A DNA stretch of 64,000 nucleotides from an uncultured Shimia sp. (GTDB lineage Bacteria > Pseudomonadota > Alphaproteobacteria > Rhodobacterales > Rhodobacteraceae), in contig NZ_CANMJE010000001.1 of assembly GCF_947498095.1 (NCBI RefSeq), positions 558,001 to 622,000 of the forward strand. The letters run 5' to 3'. The translations under genes were made by a program, and so were the position numbers. Shown here in pieces: positions 17,848 through 27,197 of this stretch; position 1 is the first letter of the stretch, and every line of letters starts with the position of its first letter. Below the pieces are notes generated by a model. The model was not told the origin of the DNA and did not search any database. It worked only from the letters and a program-made list of their open reading frames with translations.

Positions 17848-18513
17848 ATGAACCGACTGATCCCAATCATTGTCGTCGCACTGGCCATCGTGGCCGGCGG
17901 CGCTTGGTATCTCACTCAAAGTGGCGAAGAGGTAGCGACCGCCACGCAATCTCAATCTGACCAACCTGAAATGGCCGCTGATGCGTCGGGTGTGGTCGAA
18001 ATGGTTCTTGGCTCACCAGATGCTCCGATTGAGCTGATTGAATATGCGTCGTTTACGTGCCCGCACTGCGCCAACTTCCACGAGGCCGTGCTGAAGCCGC
18101 TGAAGTCCGACTATGTGGACACCGGCAAAGTCAAAGTTGTTTTCCGTGATGTGTATTTCCGTCGTACCGGTCTTTGGGCGGCAATGGTTGCGCGCTGTGG
18201 CGGCCCGGAAAAATTCTGGGGCATGGCTGATCTTCTGATGAAAGGCCAGCAGCAATGGGCCGGGTCTGGTGATCCTGCGATCATCATGGGTGAATTGCGC
18301 AAAGTGGGCCGTCTGGCTGGATTGACAGATGAGCAGCTTCAGGTCTGCACAACAGATACAGACAAAGCCACAGCGCTGACAGAATGGTCTGAAAAGAACA
18401 TGAACATGCACGAAATTACCGGGACCCCGTCCCTGATTATCGATGGCGAAAAGCATCCCAACATGAGCTACGCGGACTTGAAAAAAGTCCTCGACGCAAA
18501 ACTCGGCGGCTAA
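17848..18513 (+). CDS. DsbA-family thiol:disulfide interchange protein
   Basis: The protein has 221 residues. A signal peptide or N-terminal anchor (LIPIIVVALAIVAGGAWYL, about 4-22) places the thioredoxin fold in the periplasm. The active site is CPHC in ASFTCPHCANFHE, and the cis-Pro loop is TGTPS. It should introduce or exchange disulfides in exported proteins; whether it is oxidase or isomerase cannot be told. It is downstream of the DciA-like gene and convergent with lpxK across repeat copy B. Confidence 0.88.
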   Translation: MNRLIPIIVVALAIVAGGAWYLTQSGEEVATATQSQSDQPEMAADASGVVEMVLGSPDAPIELIEYASFTCPHCANFHEAVLKPLKSDYVDTGKVKVVFRDVYFRRTGLWAAMVARCGGPEKFWGMADLLMKGQQQWAGSGDPAIIMGELRKVGRLAGLTDEQLQVCTTDTDKATALTEWSEKNMNMHEITGTPSLIIDGEKHPNMSYADLKKVLDAKLGG

Positions 18514-18525
18514 TCCCGCCTTTTC

Positions 18526-18553
18526 GTAGGTCGGGCAATCTTGTCCGACCTAC
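18526..18553. repeat. Convergent-junction inverted repeat, copy B
   Basis: Arms GTAGGTCGG (18526-18534) and CCGACCTAC (18545-18553) flank a short loop, between the dsbA-like stop and lpxK stop. The right arm contains the lpxK stop codon. The core GTCGG..CCGAC is shared with copies A and C. Confidence 0.7.
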
Positions 18554-19548
18554 CACTTGCCCAGAACGGGCCTCAAAACGTCGTCAACTGTGACCCAGTT
18601 TTCAATCTCCAGCCGTACCGGCAAGGTAAGTACTTTGTGACGGAACTCGGTTGGCAGACGCACCTGATCCTTTTCTGTCGTCACCAATTGTGCGCCCAGT
18701 TTCGTCGCTTCACGCTCAAGCCGGGTCAACAGCGCAGGCGTCAGGGGTTGATGATCCTCTAGTGCTTCTGTGTGCAGCAGTGTTGCCCCCAACGCTCTGA
18801 GCGTTGCGAAAAACTTTTCCGGATATCCGATACCGGCAAATGCCAGATACGGAGTGTCTGACCAATCCATACCCATTTCGAGCGGCTTTAGCGCGCCGCG
18901 TGCATGCGGAAGGCGCACTTTGTTTTGCCACCGGCTATCAAAGGTGCGCTGCGCTTTTTCGGGACCAATCGAAATTAATAGATCGGCGCGGCTTAATCCG
19001 ACAGAGACGGGTTCTCGCAGCGGTCCGGCAGGGATGCAGCGTCCGTTGCCGAACCCCCTATGGGCATCCACGACCACAATTGAGATATCTTTGTAGAGGG
19101 ACGGATTTTGAAATCCATCATCCATCAGGATGACATCTGCGCCGGCGGCTTCGGCGGTCTTTGCACCCTCTGCACGATCTTTGGCGACCCATGTCGGGGC
19201 AAAGGCCGCCAGCAACAAAGGCTCGTCACCGGTTTCTGAGGCGAGATGCTTGCGTTCGTCCACCTGCACCGGGCCGTCAAGGGACCCGCCATAGCCGCGC
19301 GTGACGATATGTGGAACCATACCTTTGGTTTGTAAGTGTTGCGCAAGTGCGATGGTGGTCGGGGTCTTGCCAGTGCCGCCTGCGTTGATGTTTCCGATGC
19401 AAATCACCGGGATGCTGGCCTTGTATCCGGCAGGTTTTTTCAAGCGCTGCGCCGTTATGTGGCCATAGAGCGTCCCCAATGGCGCCAAAACGCGCGCGCG
19501 CAATCCCGGGCGGTCAGATGGCAGATCCCAAAAATCTGGTGCGCGCAT
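18550..19548 (-). CDS. lpxK: Tetraacyldisaccharide 4'-kinase
   Basis: The protein has 332 residues. LpxK phosphorylates the 4' position of the lipid A disaccharide precursor at the inner membrane. The Walker A motif lies in [12 protein letters not shown] and the Walker B-like [11 protein letters not shown] follows. The N-terminus AHQLAP... of other frames is ignored; the start MRAPDFW fits the family. It overlaps the upstream kdtA homologue by one base, so the two form a lipid A operon with the DUF4170 gene. Confidence 0.93.
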   Translation of the reverse strand: MRAPDFWDLPSDRPGLRARVLAPLGTLYGHITAQRLKKPAGYKASIPVICIGNINAGGTGKTPTTIALAQHLQTKGMVPHIVTRGYGGSLDGPVQVDERKHLASETGDEPLLLAAFAPTWVAKDRAEGAKTAEAAGADVILMDDGFQNPSLYKDISIVVVDAHRGFGNGRCIPAGPLREPVSVGLSRADLLISIGPEKAQRTFDSRWQNKVRLPHARGALKPLEMGMDWSDTPYLAFAGIGYPEKFFATLRALGATLLHTEALEDHQPLTPALLTRLEREATKLGAQLVTTEKDQVRLPTEFRHKVLTLPVRLEIENWVTVDDVLRPVLGKW

Positions 19549-20765
19549 CAGCTTGCCCCCCGCTCATCCAGCGCATCTTGTGCCAACGCGATTATCTGAT
19601 CCGACACTTCGGCACCCTCTGACACAATTTCCCAGCCGGCATGCGCCATTGCAGCGGCTTGATCCGGCGCCGTCACAAGCCCAAGCGCTGTGGCCAGACT
19701 GTCGGCATCCTTGACGATACGAGCCGCCCCGGCGCTTGCCAATCGTGAATAGCTGTCAAGATAATCCCGGACACCCGGCCCATAGAGAACGGCCGACCCC
19801 AAGGCTGCAGCCTCGAGGGGATTGCGCCCGCCCTGCCCCGGCACCAGAGAGCTGCCCATCAGCGTCACCGGTGCCACGCGGTACCAAAGCCCCAGTTCCC
19901 GGCGATCTTCGCTTATCAAAACTTGGGTGTTTGGGTCCGGCAACTCACCGTCGTCCCATGAGGCAACGTTCCATCGATCCTCTTGGCAGAGCTTGTGAAT
20001 GGCTTGGGCTTGCGTTGGATCATCCGGCACGATCACCAGCAAGGTTCGATGCGCCAGTCGCAACACGGTACGATGCGCCATCAGAATTGGACGCATCTCA
20101 TCTAGGTGGATTTGAGAGGCCAGCCAGACCGGACGACCGCCAAGCGCCTCTCCCAGACCTTCCAAGTCCGTTTCGTTGCATGGCAGCGCCGGGCTGTCTT
20201 CCAACAGGGGGCCGCTCTTGTGCATCAGATCAGATATAGGCGCCAGTCTTGTCAGGCGGTTCGCGGCCTCAGTCGAGTGGCTGAGGATCGCGTTAAACAA
20301 CGGCAATGTGCCGGTAATGGGCTCTGGCATCAGACGCCATTTTTTGTGGGCGAGTGCGGGCTCATCAGCGTCCAGCAACATCTGTGGAATCCCGCGTAAG
20401 TTTGTCGCTTCGATCAGGGCGGGCCGCAGCCACGGCCCCAACCACAGGCAAGCGTCTGGCCGCCAGTGATACAGAAATGCCTGTATGTCGGCAGGGTTTT
20501 CTGACGGGCACTCGGCCAAAACAACACCCGCGGGCAGATCTCGGGCGATCGGGTGGCCGGGTGGCGTGGTCAGGATCAACCCCGTTTGCCCACGTTGGGC
20601 CGCCAACCGCAATCCAGCTTGCGCCAAAACATGGGCGCGCGCCGGGTCAGCGCAGTGTAACCACACCAGTTGTCCCTGCGGGCGCGCGTCTTGAATGGGA
20701 GCCAGTACAGGCGCCTGTCTGCGCGCAAACGCAAGATAGGCTGACAGTCCAAGTGAACGCGCCAC
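19548..20765 (-). CDS. KdtA/WaaA-like Kdo transferase homologue with altered active-site segment
   Basis: The protein has 405 residues. Position next to lpxK, overall length and the C-terminal GT-B motif ([19 protein letters not shown]) assign it to the Kdo-transferase family, which adds Kdo to lipid IVA. The N-terminal half is divergent: the usual H-x-x-SVGE segment holding the catalytic glutamate reads [12 protein letters not shown] here, with no Glu. The C-terminal motif has Arg where the family has His. It may be a diverged or inactive paralogue, or use another acidic residue. It lies upstream of lpxK (one-base overlap) and downstream of the DUF4170 gene (9-base gap). Confidence 0.75.
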   Translation of the reverse strand: MARSLGLSAYLAFARRQAPVLAPIQDARPQGQLVWLHCADPARAHVLAQAGLRLAAQRGQTGLILTTPPGHPIARDLPAGVVLAECPSENPADIQAFLYHWRPDACLWLGPWLRPALIEATNLRGIPQMLLDADEPALAHKKWRLMPEPITGTLPLFNAILSHSTEAANRLTRLAPISDLMHKSGPLLEDSPALPCNETDLEGLGEALGGRPVWLASQIHLDEMRPILMAHRTVLRLAHRTLLVIVPDDPTQAQAIHKLCQEDRWNVASWDDGELPDPNTQVLISEDRRELGLWYRVAPVTLMGSSLVPGQGGRNPLEAAALGSAVLYGPGVRDYLDSYSRLASAGAARIVKDADSLATALGLVTAPDQAAAMAHAGWEIVSEGAEVSDQIIALAQDALDERGAS

Positions 20766-20774
20766 GAGCGGAGA

Positions 20775-21017
20775 TTACCCCAGCTCTTCCGTCGAAGAGG
20801 CGGCTGTCTCTTCATCACGCAAGCGGTGAATATGGGCAATGAAATAGCGCATATGGGCATTATCAACCGTGCGCTGGGCATTTTCTTTCCAGGCGTCATA
20901 GGCGCTCTGATAGTCAGGGAACATGCCGACAATGTGGATGTCTTCGACATCTTTGAAAGCATTCTTGCTGGGATCGACGAGTTCGCCACCAAAGACGAGG
21001 TGCAGACGTTGGGCCAT
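20775..21017 (-). CDS. DUF4170 family protein
   Basis: The protein has 80 residues. HLVFGGELVDPSKNAF and VGMFPDYQSAYDAWKENAQRTVDNA match the DUF4170 pattern seen beside lipid A genes in Alphaproteobacteria. It is cytoplasmic, with no membrane segment. The function is unknown; conserved linkage to the Kdo-transferase gene 9 bases downstream suggests an accessory role in lipid A assembly. Confidence 0.75.
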   Translation of the reverse strand: MAQRLHLVFGGELVDPSKNAFKDVEDIHIVGMFPDYQSAYDAWKENAQRTVDNAHMRYFIAHIHRLRDEETAASSTEELG

Positions 21018-21166
21018 GTGGGGTCCTCCAATTCGTTGGGCCGAACTTATGCCGATGCTGCACTGCGAACAAGGGCGTCTCCTGTGGCAATTTCCACAGG
21101 GGTGGTGCTTGACCTGACGCCTTTGATACGGCAGTGCAAAGACGCCTCAAGTTGATGGAAACGCCC

Positions 21167-21907
21167 ATGAAACCATTTCTGATCCTGCAACTGCGCCCCG
21201 AGACCGAAGCCTCGGACGACGAGTATGCCGCGATCCTGCGTAAAAGCGGGCTGACCGACGGCGACACCCTGCGCATTCGTTTGGATCAAACCAGCCTGCC
21301 GGACGACCTGAGCCTGGATGACTTTTCCGGCGTGATCGTCGGTGGCGGTCCCGGGTGTGTCAGTGACCCGGCGGATAAGAAAACCCCGGTTGAGGCGCAG
21401 ATCGAAGATGCCGTCATGGGCCTCATGCCCGAAATCACTGCGCGCGATTTTCCGTTTCTCGGCTGCTGTTATGGCATCGGCATCTTGGGCCATCACCTGG
21501 GCAAAGTGATCTCAAAAGAGAACTACTCAGAAGAAGTCGGCACCTCGGATTGCAGCCTGACCGAGGCTGGGCGTGCCGATCCGCTCTGTGCCGACTTGCC
21601 GGAAAACTTCTTTGCTTTCGTCGGGCACAAGGAAGCGATGCAGCGGCTGCCCGAAGGCTGCACCCACCTGATTTCATCCCCGACCTGCCCTTATCAGATG
21701 ATCCGCTATGGCGAGAACGTCTATGCCACGCAGTTTCATCCCGAAGCTGACAGCGATGGGTTCGAAGTGCGCATCAACATTTACAAGCACCGTGGTTACT
21801 TCCCACCCGAGGACGCAGAAAAGCTGATCGACATGTGCCGCGCGGCCCATGTTCACGCGCCCGAAGCTGTGTTGAAGAACTTTGTTGATCGCTACCGGAC
21901 GTCGTAA
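21167..21907 (+). CDS. Class I glutamine amidotransferase-like protein
   Basis: The protein has 246 residues. ATG 21167 is chosen because GGAA lies 8 bases upstream; ATG 21155 is possible. The GATase class I fold shows the nucleophile elbow GCCYGIG (C101) and the catalytic His in QFHPEAD. It resembles stand-alone GuaA-type amidotransferase domains, but no synthetase domain follows, so it may hydrolyse glutamine or a gamma-glutamyl compound. The substrate cannot be assigned. Its stop codon lies within repeat copy C. Confidence 0.85.
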   Translation: MKPFLILQLRPETEASDDEYAAILRKSGLTDGDTLRIRLDQTSLPDDLSLDDFSGVIVGGGPGCVSDPADKKTPVEAQIEDAVMGLMPEITARDFPFLGCCYGIGILGHHLGKVISKENYSEEVGTSDCSLTEAGRADPLCADLPENFFAFVGHKEAMQRLPEGCTHLISSPTCPYQMIRYGENVYATQFHPEADSDGFEVRINIYKHRGYFPPEDAEKLIDMCRAAHVHAPEAVLKNFVDRYRTS

Positions 21908-21927
21908 GTCGGACAAATTTTTCCGAC
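21904..21927. repeat. Convergent-junction inverted repeat, copy C
   Basis: The 24-base block from 21904 to 21927 (arms GTCGGA/TCCGAC) is the exact reverse complement of 14956-14979. It includes the stop codon of the amidotransferase gene and lies between two convergent genes. Confidence 0.75.
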
Positions 21928-21940
21928 TTTCCTGCTTGGT

Positions 21941-22738
21941 TCAAAATCTCGGCGCAGTGCCTTTTGATCGCAGTTCCTGAGTCAGGTTTTGGTGCATTCG
22001 TTTGCCTGCTGCCACCATGCCCTGCAAGCGTGGGTCCGGGTTATTGAACCGCAGGTCATGCCCATATCGGTCCGACGTCACGGCCCCGGCCTCGCGCAGG
22101 ATCAGGTCTCCGGCGGCAACGTCCCATTCCCATGTGGGCCTGAGCGTCAGCATGGCGTCATACCGTCCTTCTGCCACCAGCGCCGTGCGATAGGCCAACG
22201 ACGGGCGATGGCTGCGTTTCACGTCTGGGACCGATCCTTCCCAGTGGCGCCGATCCAACACCGGGCGCGCCGCCAGCACATGTGCTCCCGTCAGGCCGGC
22301 TCGACTGGTCGGCGTGATCGCCACATCGTTCAGAAATGCGCCTTTGCCGCGATGCGCGTGATAAAGCTTGTCGCGCAAGGGCAGGTAGACGACAGCCGCC
22401 GTTACGACGCCATTCTCAGCAATCGCCAAGGAGTGCGCCCATGTGCGTGAACCTTCGATGAAGCTGCGCGTGCCATCGATCGGATCGACGATAAAGACCT
22501 TTTCGGCGTGCTGACGCGCTGCGTTATCCGTGGATTCTTCACTCAGCCAACCATAATCCGGGCGGGCTTTACGCAACTCGACCTCGAGCATGTCGTTGAC
22601 CGCAATATCAGCTTCGGTCACCGGGCCAGCGCCGCCGGGTTTGTCCCAACTTTGGGCCGATTGCCCGGAGTACCGACTGGCAATACGTCCGGCCTCGCGG
22701 GCCGCATCGATCAGAAGCGCAAGATCAGTTTCCGGCAA
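21941..22738 (-). CDS. Inositol monophosphatase-family phosphatase (CysQ-like)
   Basis: The protein has 265 residues. The family signature DPIDGTRSF and the C-terminal WEWDVAAGDLI are intact, with the upstream metal ligands in LSEESTD. It should hydrolyse a small phosphate ester in a Mg-dependent way; 3'(2'),5'-bisphosphate nucleotides or inositol phosphates are the usual substrates. Its start overlaps the end of the PmbA gene by 14 bases on the same strand, so the two are cotranscribed. Confidence 0.88.
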   Translation of the reverse strand: MPETDLALLIDAAREAGRIASRYSGQSAQSWDKPGGAGPVTEADIAVNDMLEVELRKARPDYGWLSEESTDNAARQHAEKVFIVDPIDGTRSFIEGSRTWAHSLAIAENGVVTAAVVYLPLRDKLYHAHRGKGAFLNDVAITPTSRAGLTGAHVLAARPVLDRRHWEGSVPDVKRSHRPSLAYRTALVAEGRYDAMLTLRPTWEWDVAAGDLILREAGAVTSDRYGHDLRFNNPDPRLQGMVAAGKRMHQNLTQELRSKGTAPRF

Positions 22739-24071
22739 GGGTCAGGCCTTCGACCAGCACCGAAGGCACCACCCGTGACAGGTAATCGCGCGCATCATTT
22801 GCGGGTGTGATCGTTTTCAGCATTTCCAGCAGATTGCCTGCAATCGTGCATTCGTTGACCGCATGGGTGATCTCGCCGTTCTCCACCCAAAAACCCGCCG
22901 CACCACGCGAATAGTCGCCGGTGTTTGGGTTGATGGTTGAGCCGATCAACGATGTGATCAAAAGCCCGGTCCCCATGTCGGCAATCAAGTCTCCACGGCT
23001 CTTTGAGCCTTGCGTGAGCGCGATATTCCAAGAGGCGGGAGACGGGGGTGAAGACACACCACGCGCCGCGTTTCCGGTGGAGTCCAATTCCAGTTTGCGC
23101 CCGTTCACCAGATCGAGGGTCCACCCGGTGAGCGTGCCGTCTTTGACGATCTCCCGACGCCGTGTTGCCAGACCCTCGGCGTCAAACGGACGTGACCCAC
23201 TGATCCGGGGGCGGAAGGGGTCTTCGATGATCGACAGTTCTTTGGGCAGGACATCCCTGCCCAGATGATCGCGCAACCAGCTTGACCCACGTGCAATCAT
23301 GGCGCCATTGGCTGCCGCCAAAAGATGTCCAACAAGCGACGAAGAGATTCGTTCGTCAAAGAGAACCGGGTAGGCGCCGGTTGGCGGTTGTCTGGCGTCC
23401 AACCGTTCAACAGCGCGTTCGCCAGCGATCCTGCCCACATCCTGGGGGCTGCGCATATCGGCTTGGAATGTGCGCCCATCGCCATCAAAATCGCGCTCCA
23501 TCTGGTCGCCTTCACCAGCAATGGCCACGCAGGATACAGCGCGGCTTGTCCTGCCATATCCGCCAGAGAATCCATTGGACGCAGCCAGGTGAACGACTGA
23601 ATTGCTGTATCCGGCGGTGGCGGACTGTACTTGCGACACGCCTTGGACCGCCTGCGCAGCCGCCTCGGCCTCGCAGGCATCCCGTTGCAAATCCGCCGGT
23701 GCGGGCTCTGCGGTCGGGTCCGACAGTTCAAAAGCGCCGACGTCCCATTCCGTGACAAGCTGATCGGAATTGGCAAGACCGATATAGGGATCTTCCGGGG
23801 CTTCCCGCGCCATAGCTACCGCGCGTTCGGCCATTGTGGTCAACGTGTCTGCGCTGGTGTCAGACACCGAAACATTGGCCTGCCGCTGACCAACAAAGAC
23901 GCGCAACCCAAGGTCTACACCCTCGGAACGTTCTGCCTGTTCCAAAACACCGCCGCGCACGTCAATTGACACCGAAGTCCCTTGAACGGCCATTGCATCG
24001 GCAGCATCAGCGCCTGCGGTTTTCGCGGCTTCCAACATGGATTGTGTCAGCTTTTCAAGATCGATACTCAT
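22725..24071 (-). CDS. pmbA: TldD/PmbA-family metalloprotease
   Basis: The protein has 448 residues. PmbA (TldE) pairs with TldD to form a peptidase that processes modified peptides and degrades unfolded peptides. The N-terminal ligand-binding domain and the C-terminal barrel (GRKLELDSTGNA, then TNPNTGDY-like SGAAGFW context) match the family, and length is typical. It lacks the HEXXXH motif carried by TldD, as expected for the PmbA partner; tldD is not in the window. It lies upstream of the phosphatase gene and downstream of the DUF2125 gene, separated by a terminator. Confidence 0.9.
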   Translation of the reverse strand: MSIDLEKLTQSMLEAAKTAGADAADAMAVQGTSVSIDVRGGVLEQAERSEGVDLGLRVFVGQRQANVSVSDTSADTLTTMAERAVAMAREAPEDPYIGLANSDQLVTEWDVGAFELSDPTAEPAPADLQRDACEAEAAAQAVQGVSQVQSATAGYSNSVVHLAASNGFSGGYGRTSRAVSCVAIAGEGDQMERDFDGDGRTFQADMRSPQDVGRIAGERAVERLDARQPPTGAYPVLFDERISSSLVGHLLAAANGAMIARGSSWLRDHLGRDVLPKELSIIEDPFRPRISGSRPFDAEGLATRRREIVKDGTLTGWTLDLVNGRKLELDSTGNAARGVSSPPSPASWNIALTQGSKSRGDLIADMGTGLLITSLIGSTINPNTGDYSRGAAGFWVENGEITHAVNECTIAGNLLEMLKTITPANDARDYLSRVVPSVLVEGLTLAGN

Positions 24072-24132
24072 ACGCCCCCCGTTTCCTTACACATGAGGTA
24101 GACCGCTACTCCTAAACGTGCAAGGGCGACCC

Positions 24133-24168
24133 AAAAAACAAGGTCGCGCAAGACGGGCTTGCGCGACC
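24133..24168 (-). terminator. Intrinsic terminator of the DUF2125 gene
   Basis: Perfect 11-base arms GGTCGCGCAAG (24142-24152) and CTTGCGCGACC (24158-24168) are followed, on the minus strand, by a T-run (A6 at 24133-24138 on the plus strand). Confidence 0.85.
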
Positions 24169-24189
24169 GAAACCAAACGTTGTCAGTGC

Positions 24190-25692
24190 CTACTGAATAC
24201 GTTGTCCGTTGGCGAGAACATGTCCCGCCTCGTTGATCTCGATGGTTGAGGACATTTCGTCTTCGGACTCTCCTGGAACCGTAAACATCGCCATCATCAT
24301 CCGAGCGCCCGTAACCTGTTCTTTAGGCAGCAGGCCCATATCGACCAGCGTATCCAGCAATCCGTTGATGCCTTTGCCTTTAAGGTTCAGCGCGCCGGTT
24401 GGCCGGGGGAACCCGTCAAAGGTTTCCATGTCCGTATTGTCAAAGGTGAACGCTCCGTCGCCGCTGATATTGGCCCCAACGACATCAATCAGTATCTCAT
24501 TGATGTTCAGAGCGTTCAGCTCGCCGGGCACCTCCTCAAACTCTTCAACATCTTCCTCGATCAGGTCTTGGAATAGAGTTGCGGCTCCGGTCATCGACAG
24601 CGCAATCGTTGCGGGATCGCGTGGCAGCATGCCGGCAGGATCGAAAACTCCCCAGAGCATGTCCGACACCTCGAGCCCTCCCAGTTTGAAGTTTGCATCG
24701 AAAGCCTGAGGTGTGTCACCCTTGAGCAAGGGCATCAGAAAACCATACGAAAACTCTTCCATGCTCAGCACAACGGGCAACGGAAGTTCTGGTCCGACCA
24801 TGTTCAAATCAAGGTTCTGAACACCGCCGTCATATTCAAACAGCCCCGCGCCAAATCGCACCAGCAAAGAGCTTGCACCAGTGCTCAGGTTCACATTTGT
24901 CGGTCCGGCCTCTTCCTGGGCAACGATTGCCACTTTGCTGCTTTGGCTGCTGAATGTGCCGTTCATATCAAAGCCAGCGCGCATCATGGCAGCCGGATCA
25001 TTCGGATCAGCATCTGAAGGCATCACGCCCGACCCTTCAAGAGCAATGCCCGCGACATCCATCGTTATGTCAAAAGAGCCGTCCTGTTCATCCTGGCCAT
25101 TGGCCAAAAGCTGGATGCTTTCGACAGTCATGGATTGAACCGAGGTGATATCGCTGCCGGTTGCGATGGACGATTGGCCTGCGAGCGTCGACGCAATCAC
25201 ATCAACGTCAAAGTCTTCGACGGGCTCGCCGTCAACAATCAGCGAGTCAATCCCGATTTCCATTCCGGCTGCCGCGTAAGAGTAGGTGACATTGTCGGGA
25301 TCGCCCGAGGCGACCATATCGACGTCATCCCATTTGATCAGGACGACAATATCGCTATCGGTTCCCTCTTCGATCACATTCATGTGCAATTCTTGTGTCT
25401 CGGACAGGATGATGCGCACCGTGCCATCGCCCTGATCCTCGAACGCCAATTCGCCCATCTCAAAACGAATGTCGCCGTCTTCAGGCGGCAATTCGAACTG
25501 CATGATCAGATCGCTGACCGTCAGATCACCACCCGAGGCCACTTCGTCGCCGCTCACCGTGTAGCCAGAGCTGGTCATCATGTCTTTCCAGGCAGTCCAG
25601 ACATCCTGGCTGCTGACATCTGCAAATCCTGTGCCTGCGGAAAGCATCACGCTCAAGGCGCCCAGGCTGGTGAAATTCTTCCAATGTGTCAT
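24190..25692 (-). CDS. DUF2125 exported protein
   Basis: The protein has 500 residues with a signal peptide (about 1-24, ending GFA). The mature part is very acidic and strand-rich, with repeated blocks such as FDITMDVAGIALEGSG and FTFDNTDMETFDGFPRPTG, consistent with DUF2125, which is widespread in Rhodobacterales. It should be periplasmic or in the outer membrane, possibly lipid-binding like other long beta-rich envelope proteins; that is inference. It is divergent from the SDR gene with 128 bases between. Confidence 0.75.
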   Translation of the reverse strand: MTHWKNFTSLGALSVMLSAGTGFADVSSQDVWTAWKDMMTSSGYTVSGDEVASGGDLTVSDLIMQFELPPEDGDIRFEMGELAFEDQGDGTVRIILSETQELHMNVIEEGTDSDIVVLIKWDDVDMVASGDPDNVTYSYAAAGMEIGIDSLIVDGEPVEDFDVDVIASTLAGQSSIATGSDITSVQSMTVESIQLLANGQDEQDGSFDITMDVAGIALEGSGVMPSDADPNDPAAMMRAGFDMNGTFSSQSSKVAIVAQEEAGPTNVNLSTGASSLLVRFGAGLFEYDGGVQNLDLNMVGPELPLPVVLSMEEFSYGFLMPLLKGDTPQAFDANFKLGGLEVSDMLWGVFDPAGMLPRDPATIALSMTGAATLFQDLIEEDVEEFEEVPGELNALNINEILIDVVGANISGDGAFTFDNTDMETFDGFPRPTGALNLKGKGINGLLDTLVDMGLLPKEQVTGARMMMAMFTVPGESEDEMSSTIEINEAGHVLANGQRIQ

Positions 25693-25820
25693 ATGCCATT
25701 TCCTCTTAAATTCTGTCCCAGCTTCGGACTCCTAAAGGGTGGGGTCAAGGGCCAATGGCTGGACCATTCATGGCCTGCGGTTTAGGTCTTGGCCAAAGTA
25801 GGTTTATGCGAGGAGACGCA

Positions 25821-26576
25821 ATGATGATCGACATGACCGGTAAGACCGCTCTGATTACAGGGGCAAGCCGTGGAATTGGCGAAAGCGCTGCGCGTGTTTT
25901 TGCCGAAGCAGGGGCCAATGTTGTTCTGGTTGCCCGTAGCTCGGATGACATTGAACGCATTGCATCTGAGATCGGCGATCAGGCCATCGCCTGTACCTGC
26001 GACATTTCAAGTTATGAGTCGGTCCAGTCGGCCGTAACTAAAACCGTCGAGACCTTTGGGTGTCTGGATGTCCTGATCAACAACGCTGGCGGGCTCGAGC
26101 CGATCTCGCATTTGGCCACGTCGGATCCGGAAGGCTGGGGTAAGATCATCGATATCAACCTCAAGGGTGTTTACTATGGTATGCGAGCCGTGATGCCCAT
26201 TATGCAGGCCGCGGGCGGCGGCAGTATCCTGACAATTTCATCGGGTGCCGCGCATGGACCCGTTGAGGCCTGGAGCCATTATTGCGCTTCCAAGGCTGGG
26301 GTGAACATGCTCACACGCTGTGTGGATAAGGAAGAGCGCGCCAACGGCATCCGCGCCATCGGCCTGTCACCGGGAACGGTGGCGACCCAGATGCAGCGCG
26401 ACATCAAGGAGTCGGGCATCAATCCGGTGTCGCAACTTGAGTGGTCCGACCACATTCCACCCGAGTGGGTTGCCCAGTGTCTGCTGTGGATGTGTGGCCC
26501 CGAGGCCGATGACTGGATTGGCGATGAAATCTCGCTGCGTGACGAAGACATTCGCCGAAAGGTTGGCCTGATCTGA
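25821..26576 (+). CDS. Short-chain dehydrogenase/reductase
   Basis: The protein has 251 residues from the ATG preceded by GAGGAGA; an earlier start at 25755 is unlikely. The NAD(P)-binding TGASRGIG, NNAG, catalytic Ser in ISSGAA and YCASK (Tyr-x3-Lys) are all present, so it is an active classical SDR. The substrate is not readable. Its stop overlaps the ATG of the hydratase gene (TGATG), giving an operon with two further genes that looks catabolic. Confidence 0.9.
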   Translation: MMIDMTGKTALITGASRGIGESAARVFAEAGANVVLVARSSDDIERIASEIGDQAIACTCDISSYESVQSAVTKTVETFGCLDVLINNAGGLEPISHLATSDPEGWGKIIDINLKGVYYGMRAVMPIMQAAGGGSILTISSGAAHGPVEAWSHYCASKAGVNMLTRCVDKEERANGIRAIGLSPGTVATQMQRDIKESGINPVSQLEWSDHIPPEWVAQCLLWMCGPEADDWIGDEISLRDEDIRRKVGLI

Positions 26577-27196
26577 TGATCGAACTGCAAAAAGAAGCAT
26601 CCGGGCTTTGGGTCGTCACGATCAATCGCACGGACAAAGCGAACTCTCTGACCCATGCCATGCTGTCAGAGTTGGCGGACATCGCCGCCGACGCAAAAGA
26701 TGCCCGTGCTCTGATTCTGACGGGCGCCGGTAAGGTCTTTTCCGCAGGTGCCGATCTGGACGAGGCCCGCGCTGGACTGGCCACATCGGATGTATGGGAG
26801 AGGCTTTCCGGCAATATCGCGGCACTGCCTGGGCTGTCCATCGCGGCGCTCAACGGCACGCTGGCAGGTGGTGCGATGGGCATGGCGTTGGCCTGTGATC
26901 TCAGGATTTCGGTGCCAACGGCCAAGTTCTTTTACCCAGTGATGAAGCTTGGTTTTCTGCCACAGCCATCTGATCCGCATCGCATGGCGGCCCTGATTGG
27001 TCCCAGCCGCGCCAAGTTGATCCTGATGGGCGGTCAAAAAATCCTTGCAGATGAAGCGCTGCAATTTGGTCTTGTCGATCGTCTGGTCGACCCCGACACG
27101 TTGATCGACACCGCCCGTGCCATCGCCGCCGACACATTGGCCGCCAAACCCGAGATTGCACGTGGCATTAAGGCGCTTTGTCAGGACCGTCCCTAA
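26576..27196 (+). CDS. Enoyl-CoA hydratase/isomerase family protein
   Basis: The protein has 206 residues, shorter than the usual 255-260; the C-terminal helices are reduced. Crotonase features are clear: VFSAGADLDEA and ALNGTLAGGAMGMALACDLR, which form the oxyanion hole. The usual catalytic Glu region (MKLGFLPQPSDP) has no Glu, so hydratase activity is uncertain and isomerase, hydrolase or decarboxylase activity is possible. It overlaps the SDR gene by one base and is one base from the VOC gene. Confidence 0.82.
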   Translation: MIELQKEASGLWVVTINRTDKANSLTHAMLSELADIAADAKDARALILTGAGKVFSAGADLDEARAGLATSDVWERLSGNIAALPGLSIAALNGTLAGGAMGMALACDLRISVPTAKFFYPVMKLGFLPQPSDPHRMAALIGPSRAKLILMGGQKILADEALQFGLVDRLVDPDTLIDTARAIAADTLAAKPEIARGIKALCQDRP

Positions 27197-27197
27197 G

